This document shows, piece after piece, positions 23,991 through 36,690 of a DNA stretch of 64,000 nucleotides. The position numbers were made by a program, and so were the translations under genes. Source of the stretch: Tragulus kanchil (lineage: Eukaryota; Chordata; Mammalia; Artiodactyla; Tragulidae). A model generated the notes under the pieces. It saw only the letters and a program-made list of their open reading frames with translations, made no database searches and was not told the origin of the DNA. How positions within the stretch are numbered: the stretch's first letter is position 1; each line of letters starts with the position of its first letter. Where the stretch lies: NCBI GenBank assembly GCA_022376925.1, contig JAIOJX010000031.1, positions 139,456,854-139,520,853 on the forward strand, in the 5' to 3' direction.

Positions 23991-24930
23991 AGAGACACAC
24001 ACACTCGTGGACGCCACACAAACCCAGTGCACGCGCACCCTTGTGTGAACGCACTTACACACACATGTGCACACACACAGACAGCACACTGACAATGTGT
24101 TGAAAACGCTCCAGGGTACGAGATTGTGATTTGGGACTTTGTGTCTCCCCACATAGTGCAGCTACCGCTCACACCCCTGCGGGGACCTGCCTTCCAGCCC
24201 CCACTTGCCAACGGCCCTGGTTCCCGCCATGGCTCCTTCTTCAGGGCAACGGGATGCCGAGAGAATGAAGAGGCAGGAGAGGCACAGCCTGCGTTCTCTC
24301 TTCCAGGGAGCAGGGAGGCAGATCTCGGCTTGACCCTCATTAGGTTCCAACCACACCCAGAAGAAATCCCCGTCTTCGTCCAGCTCCACACATGCGCAGG
24401 TGTCCTTCTAGCACTTTCCTCCACCTGTGGTGACCAGCCCGCGTCCCTGGCCCTCACGAGGCTGAGCGCTGCAGGTGGGGACCCTGTCTCTCCATCCTCT
24501 GCTGGTGCTGCGTCAGCTCAGAGCCACACGTACTCAACAGGCAGTAAGCACAGCCAGTGAGAGACGGTGGCGGAGCGATGCCTCTGCTGACACGGTCAGG
24601 GAGGGGAGAAGCAACAGGGCTGCCCGCCTTCCCGTGTCCCCAGACCCGCCCAGGGCGTGTTACACTTTTCCCTTAGAAGTTGAGGGATCCTTTGAAGACA
24701 CTGTGCTATGTGCAATGAGCTGGTCACAGAACGACAAAGACGGTCTGACTCACTTCTGTGAGGCTCCTAGAGGCAGGAGGGAGGATGGTGGTTTCCAGGA
24801 GCTGCAGAGGAGGGCGGGGGAGTCACGCATTCACAGGGACCCAGCTTCCGCTCGGGAAGATGGACGGGATCTGTGGATGCTGGTGACAGTTTACTGAGTG
24901 TCACGGAACCGTCTACTTAAAAACGGTTAG

Positions 24931-25176
24931 GGACTCTCCTGGTGGTCCTGTGGTCAAGAATCCGCCTGCAGCTGGAGGGGACACGGGTTCAATCCTCGGT
25001 CTAGGGAGATCCCACAAGCCATGGAGCATCGCAACCCACGCCACAACGATGGAAGCCTGTACTCTAGAGCCCGCGCTCCAGAACGAGAGAAGCGTCAGAA
25101 GCCCGCACGCTGCCGTGAAGAGGCATCCCACTCGCCCACAGCAACGAAGACCCAGCACAACCACAAAAGTAAAATA
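24931..25176 (+). mobile_element. CHR-type SINE
   Basis: GGACTCTCCTGGTGGTCC head, GGTTCAATCCTCGGTC, GAAGCCTGTACTCTAGAGC and CAACGAAGACCCAGCAC tail in order. Confidence 0.92.
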
Positions 25177-25215
25177 GTTAAGATGATGCATTTGAGCTAA
25201 GTGTATTTTGTGTTG

Positions 25216-25413
25216 TGTGAGTCACTTAGTCCTATCCCATGGACTGTAGCCACCAGGCGCCTCTGTCCATGGGATTCTCCAGGCAAGAACACTGGAGTGG
25301 GTTGCCAGGCCCTCCTCCAGGGGAATCTTCCCGACCCAGGGATCAAACCCATGTCTCCTGCATCACCTGTATTGGCAGGTAGGTTCTTTACCACTTGTGC
25401 CACCTGGGAAGCC
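25216..25413 (-). mobile_element. Bov-tA/BovA-type SINE
   Basis: CCCATGGACTGTAGCCACC, GGATTCTCCAGGCAAGAAC and CACCTGGGAAGCC mark a reverse-oriented copy, 40 bases after the CHR SINE. Confidence 0.93.
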
Positions 25414-25849
25414 TCCAGTGTGTTTGACTACAATCTTTTTTAAAAATGAGTGGGCTCTTACATTGTAAATGGGCGGGTGGGAGGGTCAGATACCACACGC
25501 TACAGATGAGACGCCAGGACCGATCCTAAGCTGTCAGGCTCACGTGTTGGGTTCTAGGGGTGCAGTGAGACACAGCCTATAGAGGCCGGACAGGCGGGGG
25601 CCGTAGCATTTAAGGGACACATCCCTGGCCGGCAGCAGCCGCCAGACCAAGACCTCCTCCACCTCCGTGATGCGGAGGGCTTCCTCTGCGGTGGCCAGGT
25701 CTATGGCTACATCCGTGGTATGGCTCCCAGGACCGGAGCCCAGAACAGAGACCTCGCGAGACCTGTAGAACTTGGGGCTTGACGCCCAGAGCTTCACCCC
25801 AGACAGGCTTCCCCCGCCTTCACCACCAAGCCCGCAGGACCAGGACCCT
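25414..25849. other. ZNF423: ZNF423 intron, nothing recognised
   Basis: No exon or repeat supported. Confidence 0.4.
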
Positions 25850-26938
25850 GACAGTTTTCGAACTGGATGGAAGTGTTCCACTGCTCTTCCAGGGGCCGAG
25901 ATGGGAAGCTGAGTGTGATGTCCACCTACGGCGTAGTTTTCCACGTTGGGGGAAAACGAGTGGGAGAGAACGTTTCCTTTTAATTTTTTTCTGAAATCTT
26001 CCCCAGTCTTTACAGCTTTGTTTATTCATTCAAAGTTGAGAAAACTCTGCTCCATATTAGGGTCATCATATGTCACGAGCCCAAAAGCCAGGACCAAGAG
26101 CCAACGGCTGGGACAAAATACTTGAAATCAGGACTGTCCTGGTAAATCTAGGTCACACGGTCACAGACCACATACGGTTGGGCCCTCAACTAACCCAGTG
26201 CTTTTAGGCCTTATACATGATATAGTAAATGTTTGATCCTATCCAATGTTTCTTTCCTCCCAATTTTTGCAAAAAAGGGAAAAATTTCCCGCATCCTGAA
26301 AATGTCTAGAAAATTAACCCCGGCAGAGGGAGAACTGTCCTGGCAGATTATTCTGAGGGTGGTCCTCCTCAGAAAACATGGCTCATCATCCCCCACAAGT
26401 GGCTTCCAGAGCCACATGGCCCAGCCCTCTGCTGACAGACCCCCAGGTTGCAGGGCCAGGAGATGGACCTAATTTGCTGTGATGAATTGTATGCATGCAC
26501 CAGCGATCAAAACTGCAGCTGAGACCGATTCTATTTCATGATCTCGAAGGTTCTTATGAAAACACTTGGGGATATATCCTTGTCCATTCGGAGAGGATGT
26601 CCAGCCTGGCACAAAGCAAAGGGCTGAAGGGTGACCTCTACCGACCTAGAAAGGCAGGGCTCCTTGGGAACGGGGCCCACTGACGGGACTGATAGACACT
26701 GCGGCCCAGCCTGCAAGGCCTTGTCTGCCCTTGTCCACCCTCAGCTTCCAATCAAACCGTGGGCACATCGTCACGGCCCCCGCGCCTGCCCCACTGAGAC
26801 CGAGCGGGTCTGCCCTTCGCCTGCCCGTCCACCACCAGAATGTGCTGGTTTCCACGAGGCAAACCAAGGACCGTCAGATCCTCAGTCTGCCCTGTTTCAG
26901 CTTATCAGAGGGTCTGTTGTGTACGTGTGTGCATGTGT
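25850..26938 (+). repeat. Tandem duplication 5, first copy (partner 26939-28028)
   Basis: Starts GACAGTTTTCGAACTGG and recurs with a shift of 1089. Copies differ in short runs (GGGTC versus GGGGTC, GTCAGATCC versus GTCCAGATCC). Confidence 0.95.
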
Positions 26939-28028
26939 GACAGTTTTCGAACTGGATGGAAGTGTTCCACTGCTCTTCCAGGGGCCGAGATGGGAAGCTG
27001 AGTGTGATGTCCACCTACGGCGTAGTTTTCCACGTTGGGGGAAAACGAGTGGGAGAGAACGTTTCCTTTTAATTTTTTTCTGAAATCTTCCCCAGTCTTT
27101 ACAGCTTTGTTTATTCATTCAAAGTTGAGAAAACTCTGCTCCATATTAGGGTCATCATATGTCACGAGCCCAAAAGCCAGGACCAAGAGCCAACGGCTGG
27201 GACAAAATACTTGAAATCAGGACTGTCCTGGTAAATCTAGGTCACACGGTCACAGACCACATACGGTTGGGCCCTCAACTAACCCAGTGCTTTTAGGCCT
27301 TATACATGATATAGTAAATGTTTGATCCTATCCAATGTTTCTTTCCTCCCAATTTTTGCAAAAAAGGAAAACTTTCCCGCATCCTGAAAATGTCTAGAAA
27401 ATTAACCCCGGCAGAGGGAGAACTGTCCTGGCAGATTATTCTGAGGGTGGTCCTCCTCAGAAAACATGGCTCATCATCCCCCACAAGTGGCTTCCAGAGC
27501 CACATGGCCCAGCCCTCTGCTGACAGACCCCCAGGTTGCAGGGCCAGGAGATGGACCTAATTTGCTGTGATGAATTGTATGCATGCACCAGCGATCAAAA
27601 CTGCAGCTGAGACCGATTCTATTTCATGATCTCGAAGGTTCTTATGAAAACACTTGGGGATATATCCTTGTCCATTCGGAGAGGATGTCCAGCCTGGCAC
27701 AAAGCAAAGGGCTGAAGGGTGACCTCTACCGACCTAGAAAGGCAGGGCTCCTTGGGAACGGGGCCCACTGACGGGACTGATAGACACTGCGGCCCAGCCT
27801 GCAAGGCCTTGTCTGCCCTTGTCCACCCTCAGCTTCCAATCAAACCGTGGGCACATCGTCACGGCCCCCGCGCCTGCCCCACTGAGACCGAGCGGGTCTG
27901 CCCTTCGCCTGCCCGTCCACCACCAGAATGTGCTGGTTTCCACGAGGCAAACCAAGGACCGTCCAGATCCTCAGTCTGCCCTGTTTCAGCTTATCAGAGG
28001 GGTCTGTTGTGTACGTGTGTGCATGTGT
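26939..28028 (+). repeat. Tandem duplication 5, second copy
   Basis: Direct copy of 25850-26938. The join falls in a GT-rich tract (GTGTGCATGTGTG). Confidence 0.95.
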
Positions 28029-28332
28029 GTGCGTGTGTAGGAGCACACTCAGCTTTAGGGTGAGAGGAGGGATGAGGAGCAGTTCCACATGGAATTAAGA
28101 GCGCATGAGGGAAGTGCCGTGAAAGCTGCGTGGTTCCAAGCACTTCTCACTCAGTCCTGAGGGCGGGATATGTCGCTAGACGGAAGGAGAAATGATGGCG
28201 GACGAGTGGGCGAATGATACCTGGACGGATGGATGGATGGATGGATGGACAGATGGGTGAATGTGCAGATGAGCTATGGTAGGAGAAAGAGGAGTGCACA
28301 AATGAGTAACTGGGACGGAGGATGGAGGGCCT
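28029..28332. other. ZNF423: ZNF423 intron with (GGAT)n tract
   Basis: A short GGAT microsatellite lies at 28222-28250. The rest is unremarkable. Confidence 0.6.
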
Positions 28333-28515
28333 GGTGGAAATACAGTGGGCTCTGGATTCAAGCCCTGCCTTAGCCACCTAAGATACACAGAACCCACGGT
28401 CAGTCACTTCACTTTTTCTCCAACTATTTACTCACCTGAAAAATGGGACACGTAATACCTACCTCATAGCCTGGTTATGAGCGTCAAATTAGGTAATATC
28501 CATAAAAGAGTCCAC
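28333..28515 (+). repeat. MIR SINE
   Basis: AGTGGGCTCTGGATTCAAGC, ACCTGAAAAATGGGACACG and TACCTACCTCATAGCCTGG in consensus order. Confidence 0.75.
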
Positions 28516-29086
28516 AGTATGTAAAATGGTACACAGATGTTTAAGGGTGTCATAATTACTACTCATCGCAAGTCTCCGCCATCGCTGTTGACACTGAAGC
28601 ATGGAGGAGCTGGCAATTCTGAGGCGGTAGGTTCAGAACGGATGGGGACACGGAGACGGAGCCGTGGGCAGGCAGCACCCGGCCTGTGCGTGCTCATCTG
28701 GTTTCGCGAAGGGGAAGCAGTCACTGAGCTGTGGCATAGGGCGCCCCACTGGCCTTGCTATTCAGACACGCACATCAAGTTGGGCGGAAGCCACCCCATG
28801 GCCCACCCCAGGCCCCACTCTTCTCGGCTTTATTGCCCTTTCCCACCCTCATTTTGAGGGTCTGCCCATGAGATATTTGGAAACCATGACGCTGCACCAG
28901 CACCTCCAACTCAGAGCCCAGGTGGGGAGCGAGCAGGATGAGACCGACTCGGTCGGGGGTGGCGTGGAACCAGAGCTCCCACGCCCGTGTCAAAAGAGGG
29001 CAGCTGGCTGTTGCCATGCAGGACTGTGGTCCAGGGGCCACCAGCTCCTATTGGGAGAAAACAATCAAGGAATCTTGCCATTTAGT
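28516..29086. other. ZNF423: ZNF423 intron, nothing recognised
   Basis: Open frames at 28537-29125 have no domain and no splice logic. Confidence 0.4.
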
Positions 29087-29287
29087 ATGGTGGTAAAGAG
29101 ACAGTACCCAGGGCCGGGGAGCTAGGTCCAGCTCTGATGAGCTCTGTGGCCTCAGGGAGTTAGTTAACCTCTCAGAGCCTCGGGTCAGTTATCTTAGTAA
29201 CAGAGGCATTGTGAGGATCCAGTGTCTTCATGAACAGAAGTGCTAAGAACAATGTCCGGCAGGTAATGAGCACTTTGCTAATGTAAG
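29087..29287 (+). repeat. MIR SINE
   Basis: GTTAGTTAACCTCTCAGAGCC, GAGGCATTGTGAGGATCC and GAGCACTTTGCTAATGTAAG follow MIR. Confidence 0.7.
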
Positions 29288-29598
29288 CCACTATACTTGT
29301 AGGAAATCTCCATCTTGAAACACAGACAAGCATTGAAAGTTTCCCAGACCCCAAGACCATGGGCTATGAGTTTTCACGCTCCACTCTGGAAAAAGGTGCA
29401 ATGTTACTATGATAATAACATGTCCTTCTGCATGAGGGAAGGCTGGATGGGACCCCACTCCACAGTTCTGCTGGGAAGGAAGGGGTGGCATGCTCCCTCT
29501 GGGATCCCTAGCCCCTGCCCCTTGGCTCCTCCTCACCCTCCACCCTGCTTCCTACCAAAGGCAAATTTTATCTCTTCTAAGAGCCCAGAGAATATAGT
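29288..29598. other. ZNF423: ZNF423 intron, nothing recognised
   Basis: No exon or young repeat supported. Confidence 0.4.
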
Positions 29599-29806
29599 GT
29601 CTAGTGTCAGTCGTTCAGTCCTATCCAACTCTGTGTGACCCCATGGACTGTAGCCCGCCAGGCTCCTCTGTCCATGGGTTCTCCAGGCAAGAATCCTGGA
29701 GTGGGTTGCCATTGCCTTCTCCAGGGGATCTTCCTGACTCAGGGATTGAACCTGGGTCTTCCACAGAGCAGGCAGACTCCTGACCACCTGAGCCACTAGG
29801 GAAGAC
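29599..29806 (-). mobile_element. Bov-tA/BovA-type SINE with short target duplication
   Basis: CCAACTCTGTGTGACCCCATG to CCACTAGGGAAGACC in reverse. CCCAGAGAA flanks it at 29584-29592 and 29807-29815. Confidence 0.93.
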
Positions 29807-30072
29807 CCCAGAGAAGATAAGATGCTCCCATATGTGAGGCATCACAACCAGCAAACAAAAAAATGAACGATTAAACTATCACACCCAAGTGAGGTATTCC
29901 AATGTAAGAGATGTTATAACGAGAAAAGCTGTACATCTTAATAATATGTCAGTGGAATATGGTAATAGTTCCCATATACCGAGCACCTGCTCTGTCCCCA
30001 GACTGGGCTGCCTGGTCTTCATATATAACAGGTTCCATGTGTCCCCGTTTTACTGGGGCTCCGACAGGCAAT

Positions 30073-30197
30073 GCAGGGACTCCCTGGTGATCCAAGGGTT
30101 AGCCCTCTGTGCGTTCACTGCCAAGGGCCTGGGTTCAATCTCTGGTCAGGGAACTAAGCTCTCTCAAGCCACACGACGGGACAAAAAAAAAAAAAAA
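30073..30197 (+). mobile_element. Short CHR-type SINE with A tail
   Basis: GGGACTCCCTGGTGATCC, GGTTCAATCTCTGGTCAGG and a 15-base A run at 30182-30196. Confidence 0.88.
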
Positions 30198-32085
30198 GAA
30201 CAAAATGGAAAGGCAAAGCAGCTTGCTAAGTGATGCGGCTGGTCGAGCCCAGACGGCTCTGCTCTACGGCTGCCTCCTCCCTGCTTGCCCCGGGCGCCTG
30301 GGAGAGGAAACACGGAACCGAACCCGTCAGCCGGCCCCGCCCGGGTGTATCTCAACACAGGACCACCTCCGCCCAGCCCTGGACGAGCCCCGTCGGTCCG
30401 CGCTGGATTTTGCCGACGCTTGAGAAGCAGAGCGAGTGCGGCCGCATTCATTATTGACACAGCAAAATTAATTTCTGCTGCCTCCTCCCTCCCCACCCCG
30501 ACGCCCGGCCCCCGCCCCTCGCCTCTCCGGTGAGCGCTGACGCGCGGCTGCTGACGGGCGCTCCTGAAATGCCAACTTGCATTTCTCATCATTAATTTCT
30601 TTCTAAATGTCATTAGTAATTGTTCCTGCTCGACCAAAGAGTGCAATCCAGGCTTCCGCCGAGAGCACCCGGCTCTCATCCTTCCGCCGGAGGGGGCTGA
30701 GCGCCCCCAGCCACCCACACCCTGGGCATCCTGGCAGGGGGCAGCCAGCCCACCCCCAACAAGTGGAAAGCAGACAGACCCTGGTATTGAGACAAAGCAG
30801 GCCTCGTTGTTCATACTCGTGGGGTTCGGAGAGCCTGCCCCCGGTATCAGGGCAGCCACTCAACACTCAGGTTCACATCCCATCTTTGCCACTGCCTAGT
30901 GTGCCTCAGTCTCCCCCTCTGCAAAATGGGGAGAATGGCACACTGGCCTCCAAGGATCACCCTGCGGGTGACGCGGATGATCAATGCAGAGGGCTCCCCG
31001 AAGTACCTGGGTTGTTGCCGTTGCTATGACCCCCGCCCTCCTCGCCCCTCTGGCTCTGCTCTGCCACAGGCCAGCTGTGTGACACCCATCAAGGAAAGTG
31101 GGACAGTGACGTCATTTATCAATTCGATCCCAACCCCGCCCCCGTTCCAATAGGCTCTCCCGGGCCCAGACGCCGTGTCCTGAGTTACACAGACAACCCG
31201 CTCACTGCATCCACACACTGACCCTCAGGATAGGCAGCTGCCCAGGCACGGGCGGCGAGTCTCAGAGGGGAGGTCACATGCCAAGGTCACAAGGACCTTG
31301 AAGAAGCAACTCTGAGATTCACGCCCTCTGGCCTCCAGGCCCTGTGCGTTTCCTAGACGTCTGGCTGCCGCTAAGTCAATGAGGGGTAAGGCTCTGTATG
31401 GAGCCAATCTCGGGGAGCCCTGGACCAACACGGCACCCCGTGTTCTTAGCATTATTGTTTCTAAGAAGCTGAAGGCATTTGGTCCCAGCTGGGACAGCGC
31501 CGGCGAGGAGCTGGGCTTACAACACACACAATGGCCGCCGGCCTCAGCTCCTGGCAGCTCCCCCATGCCCATCTGTCGCCGTGGCATGGTGCCCCTCTAA
31601 AGTTGGTTGGCCCCCCGCCTTAGGGCATGAATGACAGGCTCCGATGGGCAGACGGGCAGCCTGAGGCCGATTCCAAGTGCCATCTCTGCCTGGAGCTGGG
31701 CCTTCGGGGGAGCCCCCCCAGTTCCCGCCTGGGCCTCCACACACTTCATCGCTCAAGCAGCCAGAGCCCCGGGGCCATCAGGGCATCTGAGCAGAACCAG
31801 GCCTGGCTCCTCCAGGCCTGCTGCTCCCTTGCCCCTCTCTGCAGTGACCACAGCAGCCGCGGCCCACCCAGAGCAAGACGTCCACAGGTCCCGGGAACCT
31901 GACAGCCTCCGAGGCACCTTCTGAAACGCTGGCCCTCCTGGGAGGTGAGGTCTGCACCCAGCGCCCAGCACCCAGAAGCCTCCTCGTGGCTCCTGAGGGC
32001 TTGAGAGCTGCCTGAAGGTGCACTGCCCCCACCTCGGGGCCAAGAACGCAGACATTAGGGCCAGGCTTCCTGTGTTCTCAGCCCT
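30198..32085. other. ZNF423: ZNF423 intron with CpG-rich and homeodomain-motif blocks
   Basis: 30240-30540 is CpG-rich. At 30440-30475 and 30585-30625 lie clusters of ATTAAT/TAAT motifs (AAAATTAATTTCTGC, CATTAATTTCTTTC, CATTAGTAATTG), suggestive of a regulatory element. A MIR-like piece lies at 30868-31000. No exon is seen. Confidence 0.4.
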
Positions 32086-33495
32086 GCAAGTCCAGCCACT
32101 GTGGGACCCAGGGGAGCCTCGGTTTATCCCTCTGTGCTCTGGAGGTTCTAAGACGCCCCCCTCGTGAGGTCACCGCGAGGTCTCAAAAGACCATACATAG
32201 GAAGAGAGGGAGTTGGCCCCTCGCCCACTCAGGAAATCCGTCTCGTTTTTACAACGTGGGGCGATGGCTCTGGCCTGTGTCTGGACTTCAGAAGGGCAAG
32301 GAGGAGTCACTGCTCCCCTCCCAGACTCCCCCAGCCGCGGACCCCGGACCTGCACACGCGTCCCCTCCGGAGGCTCTGTCGCCCACAGTGTGGCACCCAC
32401 AGGGGTGGCAGAGATCCGAGAGGACGATGATGAGCAGGCAAGGCCTTGCCCCACTTGAGAGTCAATAAACCAGGAGACCCAGACAGACCGGCATGGGGAC
32501 CCGGAGAGGAAGGAGCCGAGCCCCGGCTCCCCGGGGCCCCGGTGTGGGGTCAGCAGGGCACCGCAGTCCTGCTGTGTGAGGCGTCCACCCGGCATGACCA
32601 CTGTGACGCTGGGCCCCAGCGCGTACATTCTACTTGATTACCCTGCAAACGTAGAATCAAAACTCTGACCCCATTCCTCTCCATGGCACACGTGGGAGAC
32701 CTAGAAGGTGTTCAGCCAACCTGGTGGGCTGCACTGAGCACATCCACGCCTGATGGGCTGAAGGAATGCATCGTGCAGGAGCGAACCGAAGCCCACAGGT
32801 CACGACAGGGACAGTGACGACGGCTGGGGCTCGCCCAGCCTGCACCCTGACCACACCTGGCGCGGAAGGCCTTCCGGGCACCGTCACTTCCTGCCCCACG
32901 CGCTGAGGCCCAGAGAGGGTCACCAACTTGCCCAAGGTCCCAGGGCCACGTGGTAGTGGGGCTGGGACTCGCAGCCAGGCTGTGTGGGCACCGCCACACC
33001 GTGCTGCCAAGATGAACAGAAATCGGCCTGTGCTGGGCTCTAGTTTCCTGCCCAAGTGGGGAAGGCAGGACCCCACAAAGGAATCATACCCCGAAATGTG
33101 CTGTAATGACCCACACAAAGCTTTATATTCTAAGTGCCTGGCCAGTGCCTTTCCACACAAGGACCGCCCATCCTCAACAGAACCCAAGGTAGTAGGACAC
33201 CTTGGAAAGGCCACCATTCAACCCATTGTACAGCTGAGGCCAGCAAGGTGCAAGCATCTGCGATAGGAAACAGTGGAGGAACGGCAGCCTGGGGAGGACT
33301 CCCGCCCCCGCAACAGACTCTCGCTGTCTGGGACGACGGCTGGGTGTCCCCCGCACCTCCTCTCGCTCCCCCGCCGAGCCCGGCCAGGCCCCGCTCGCTC
33401 CGCCGTGGTGGGCAGCACAGACGGGCTGTCTTTAAAGCAGTAAGGAGGAAGACGCTGCTGCTCACGGAAAGCTCAGCCAAAGAGTCAAATGCTAA
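32086..33495. other. ZNF423: ZNF423 intron, mostly unremarkable
   Basis: GC-rich. A reverse MIR fragment lies at about 32880-33000 (GCCCAGAGAGGGTCACCAAC). No exon is seen. Confidence 0.4.
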
Positions 33496-33740
33496 GTATG
33501 TGCCTAGAGCACTTTCAGTGTTTAATTATTATTAGTTATAATTGTCTGGCTGGGTCTGACAGCAGCAGCGTGAAGAGGCAAGGCAACGGGCTCCTTGGTT
33601 ACCCATCTTATAAGGACCAGGGGTTTAATATGGGCTCCTAGCAGCTGCCGTCGTTGATGTCCTGTACTCCGTTCCTTGTTGGCGTTCTCTTCCCTTTGCT
33701 TCCTACTTTCTAGGAGCTAAAAACGAAGACGGCAAAACAT

Positions 33741-33795
33741 AGTGGATGGATGGAGGGGTGGATGGAGGGAGGGAAGGCTGGATGGAAGAAACAGG
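33741..33795 (+). repeat. GGAT/GGAG-rich purine tract
   Basis: Degenerate (GGAT)n with GGAG units. Duplicated at 34826-34880. Confidence 0.85.
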
Positions 33796-34189
33796 CTGCG
33801 CCCTCCCCAGACTCACACCAGAAGTCAGGAGTAGACATGGTTGGTGAACTCTGTAGAGGCAAAGGAATCGGGGAGTCCGGTGCAAGGCTGGAGAAGCCCA
33901 GGGAGGGGGACTCCGGGAGGACGCCTCAGAGAAGGGCCTCCTTGAGCGGGGGCTAGAAGACCGAGGAGAAGGGAAGGGCGATCCGGCAGAAGGCTCAGCA
34001 GCGGCAGGTGCATCCCAGAAGTCGAGACAAGAATGACCCAGAAGAACGAAGTGCAAGAGGGTGCTGGCCCCTCTCCAGCCTGACTGCCCTTTTCTCTGTT
34101 TCTGGGACTCCCCAGATCTGTCCCAGCCTATGAGCCTCTGCTCTGGTGGGTCCCTATCCTGGATGTTCCCCCAGCGCTTCCTCCCACTG

Positions 34190-34530
34190 CCTGCTTCTCA
34201 GCCTTCAGGGCTCAGTTGCAATGCCAGCCTTCCTTGACCACCCGATCTGAGTTTTCACCCTCCATATCGCCTCCTCCTTGCCCTATATAGTACACATGCA
34301 CACGCCACTTTCTGTCTCAATTCTTGTCTCAACATTCTGCACCCTGGAATGACCTCATTCAGACTGTCTCCCTTTCGCAGGAGTAAATATGTGAACGAGC
34401 TGGCATCTTCCGTAGAACGCTGGCTCCGTGAGCACAGGAGCCTGGGTACCCGTTCACGGCTGCGGCCCAGGTCCCCGCCCCAGTGCCTCTCACAGGTACC
34501 CAGGAAATGTCTGTGAAACTGAATGAGGGA
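34190..34530 (+). repeat. L2 LINE 3' region
   Basis: GGGCTCAGTTGCAATGCCAGC, CCTTGACCACCCGATCTGAG and GAAATGTCTGTGAAACTGAATGAG in the order of L2. Duplicated at 35275-35615. Confidence 0.6.
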
Positions 34531-34580
34531 AAAGGCCAGAGTCCGTGTTCACAAGGAGGTCCTCCTGGAATTCAGACCAC

Positions 34581-35668
34581 GTATGTGCCTAGAGCACTTT
34601 CAGTGTTTAATTATTATTAGTTATAATTGTCTGGCTGGGTCTGACAGCAGCAGCGTGAAGAGGCAAGGCAACGGGCTCCTTGGTTACCCATCTTATAAGG
34701 ACCAGGGGTTTAATATGGGCTCCTAGCAGCTGCCGTCGTTGATGTCCTGTACTCCGTTCCTTGTTGGCGTTCTCTTCCCTTTGCTTCCTACTTTCTAGGA
34801 GCTAAAAACGAAGACGGCAAAACATAGTGGATGGATGGAGGGGTGGATGGAGGGAGGGAAGGCTGGATGGAAGAAACAGGCTGCGCCCTCCCCAGACTCA
34901 CACCAGAAGTCAGGAGTAGACATGGTTGGTGAACTCTGTAGAGGCAAAGGAATCGGGGAGTCCGGTGCAAGGCTGGAGAAGCCCAGGGAGGGGGACTCCG
35001 GGAGGACGCCTCAGAGAAGGGCCTCCTTGAGCGGGGGCTAGAAGACCGAGGAGAAGGGAAGGGCGATCCGGCAGAAGGCTCAGCAGCGGCAGGTGCATCC
35101 CAGAAGTCGAGACAAGAATGACCCAGAAGAACGAAGTGCAAGAGGGTGCTGGCCCCTCTCCAGCCTGACTGCCCTTTTCTCTGTTTCTGGGACTCCCCAG
35201 ATCTGTCCCAGCCTATGAGCCTCTGCTCTGGTGGGTCCCTATCCTGGATGTTCCCCCAGCGCTTCCTCCCACTGCCTGCTTCTCAGCCTTCAGGGCTCAG
35301 TTGCAATGCCAGCCTTCCTTGACCACCCGATCTGAGTTTTCACCCTCCATATCGCCTCCTCCTTGCCCTATATAGTACACATGCACACGCCACTTTCTGT
35401 CTCAATTCTTGTCTCAACATTCTGCACCCTGGAATGACCTCATTCAGACTGTCTCCCTTTCGCAGGAGTAAATATGTGAACGAGCTGGCATCTTCCGTAG
35501 AACGCTGGCTCCGTGAGCACAGGAGCCTGGGTACCCGTTCACGGCTGCGGCCCAGGTCCCCGCCCCAGTGCCTCTCACAGGTACCCAGGAAATGTCTGTG
35601 AAACTGAATGAGGGAAAAGGCCAGAGTCCGTGTTCACAAGGAGGGGTCCTCCTGGAATTCAGACCACG
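34581..35668 (+). repeat. Tandem duplication 6, second copy
   Basis: Direct copy of 33496-34580, ending at GGAATTCAGACCACG. Confidence 0.95.
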
Positions 35669-36515
35669 CCCCCGGCTCCCAGACACCTCCCCCTGGCTGG
35701 GGACCAGGGTTCCGCCTGGCCAGGCCCAGCTGGCCCCATCGCAAGGGCTCCAGGTTGCTAGTTAGAATACCTAGCTCTGCTTTTAATCAATTGTAATCAT
35801 TTAGCTGGAAGCGGCGTGATTAGGCACATACAAGCAAACAGCGTGAGCTAATCCTTTAAATGCGCCCGCTGAACGCCAGGCTGGCCGCTTTGCCGCTGCG
35901 GGCCGGCTCGGGATGCACTTCCTGGGGCCACGTGCTTTGTCAGGGAGAGAGTCTAGATTCCAGGGCCCGGGGCAGGTCCGCTGCTCCCCGAGCCCGGCTC
36001 CATCACAGACGTCCACGGGGTGCCGGATGTCCCGGCATCAGAGACCTTTCTGTGGCTCAGCCTCGCGTGACATAACCCGGCGATGCTCCCGTGGGCGCAA
36101 AGATGCAGCGCCAGGAAGCGTGAGGCCTTGTGAGGTTCCTGTCCCCCAGCCTGGACCCCACTCTCGCTGTCCCCAAGCCTGGCCTGAGCAGGCTGCTCAC
36201 TGCGAGCACACCGGCAGGCTCCTGGCCTCACGCTGCGGTGCGGGCCTGGCTCTGTAGCCTGGCTCTGCAAGCAGTCCCCAGGGTGCTTGGCTGGGGCCCA
36301 CCCGCGAGCAGGTTCTCCTGCATCCCCTGTTACTGCTATTTGTGCTACCTGCTTGGCCCAACTACTAAAATAGTTTCTGGGTCCCCTGACACAAAGCTTT
36401 TTATAGTTCAGCACCGCAGGCCTCATTTAAATCTATTAGCTCATATAAATGGCAATTCATTTAAACTTTGGAGGATTTCTGTTTGCCTCGGTGGCGAAGA
36501 CAATTCGGCTCTGCC
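35669..36515. other. ZNF423: ZNF423 intron with AT-rich islands in GC-rich DNA
   Basis: AT-rich, repeat-free islands at 35760-35860 (TTTTAATCAATTGTAATC) and 36420-36480 (TAAATCTATTAGCTCATA) interrupt GC-rich DNA. These are candidate conserved noncoding elements. No exon is seen. Confidence 0.4.
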
Positions 36516-36690
36516 TGTGGCCCGGCCATGTGCAAGCGACCCTGGGCGAGTCACTGAACCTCTGGGAGGCTCCGTATCCATTTGAGGAAATGGGGACAAG
36601 AGTGCCTGTCTCCCAGGACTGCGGTGAGACCGTCCCTGCAAAATGCTCAGAAGAGGGCCTGGCCATACTAAGCATCCACCCGGAGGGGCG
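36516..36690 (+). repeat. MIR SINE
   Basis: GGGCGAGTCACTGAACCTCTG, GAGGAAATGGGGACAAGAG and ATGCTCAGAAGAGGGCCTGG follow MIR. Confidence 0.6.

Larger units (their letters stand above)
33496..34580 (+). repeat. Tandem duplication 6, first copy (partner 34581-35668)
   Basis: Starts GTATGTGCCTAGAGC and recurs with a shift of 1085. It contains a GGAT-rich tract and an L2 fragment. Near the end the first copy reads GAGGTCC where the second reads GAGGGGTCC. Confidence 0.95.

Noticed and set aside
28222..28250. Short direct repeats considered as a CRISPR-like array
   Set aside because: Simple GGAT microsatellite without spacers, in a mammalian genome.
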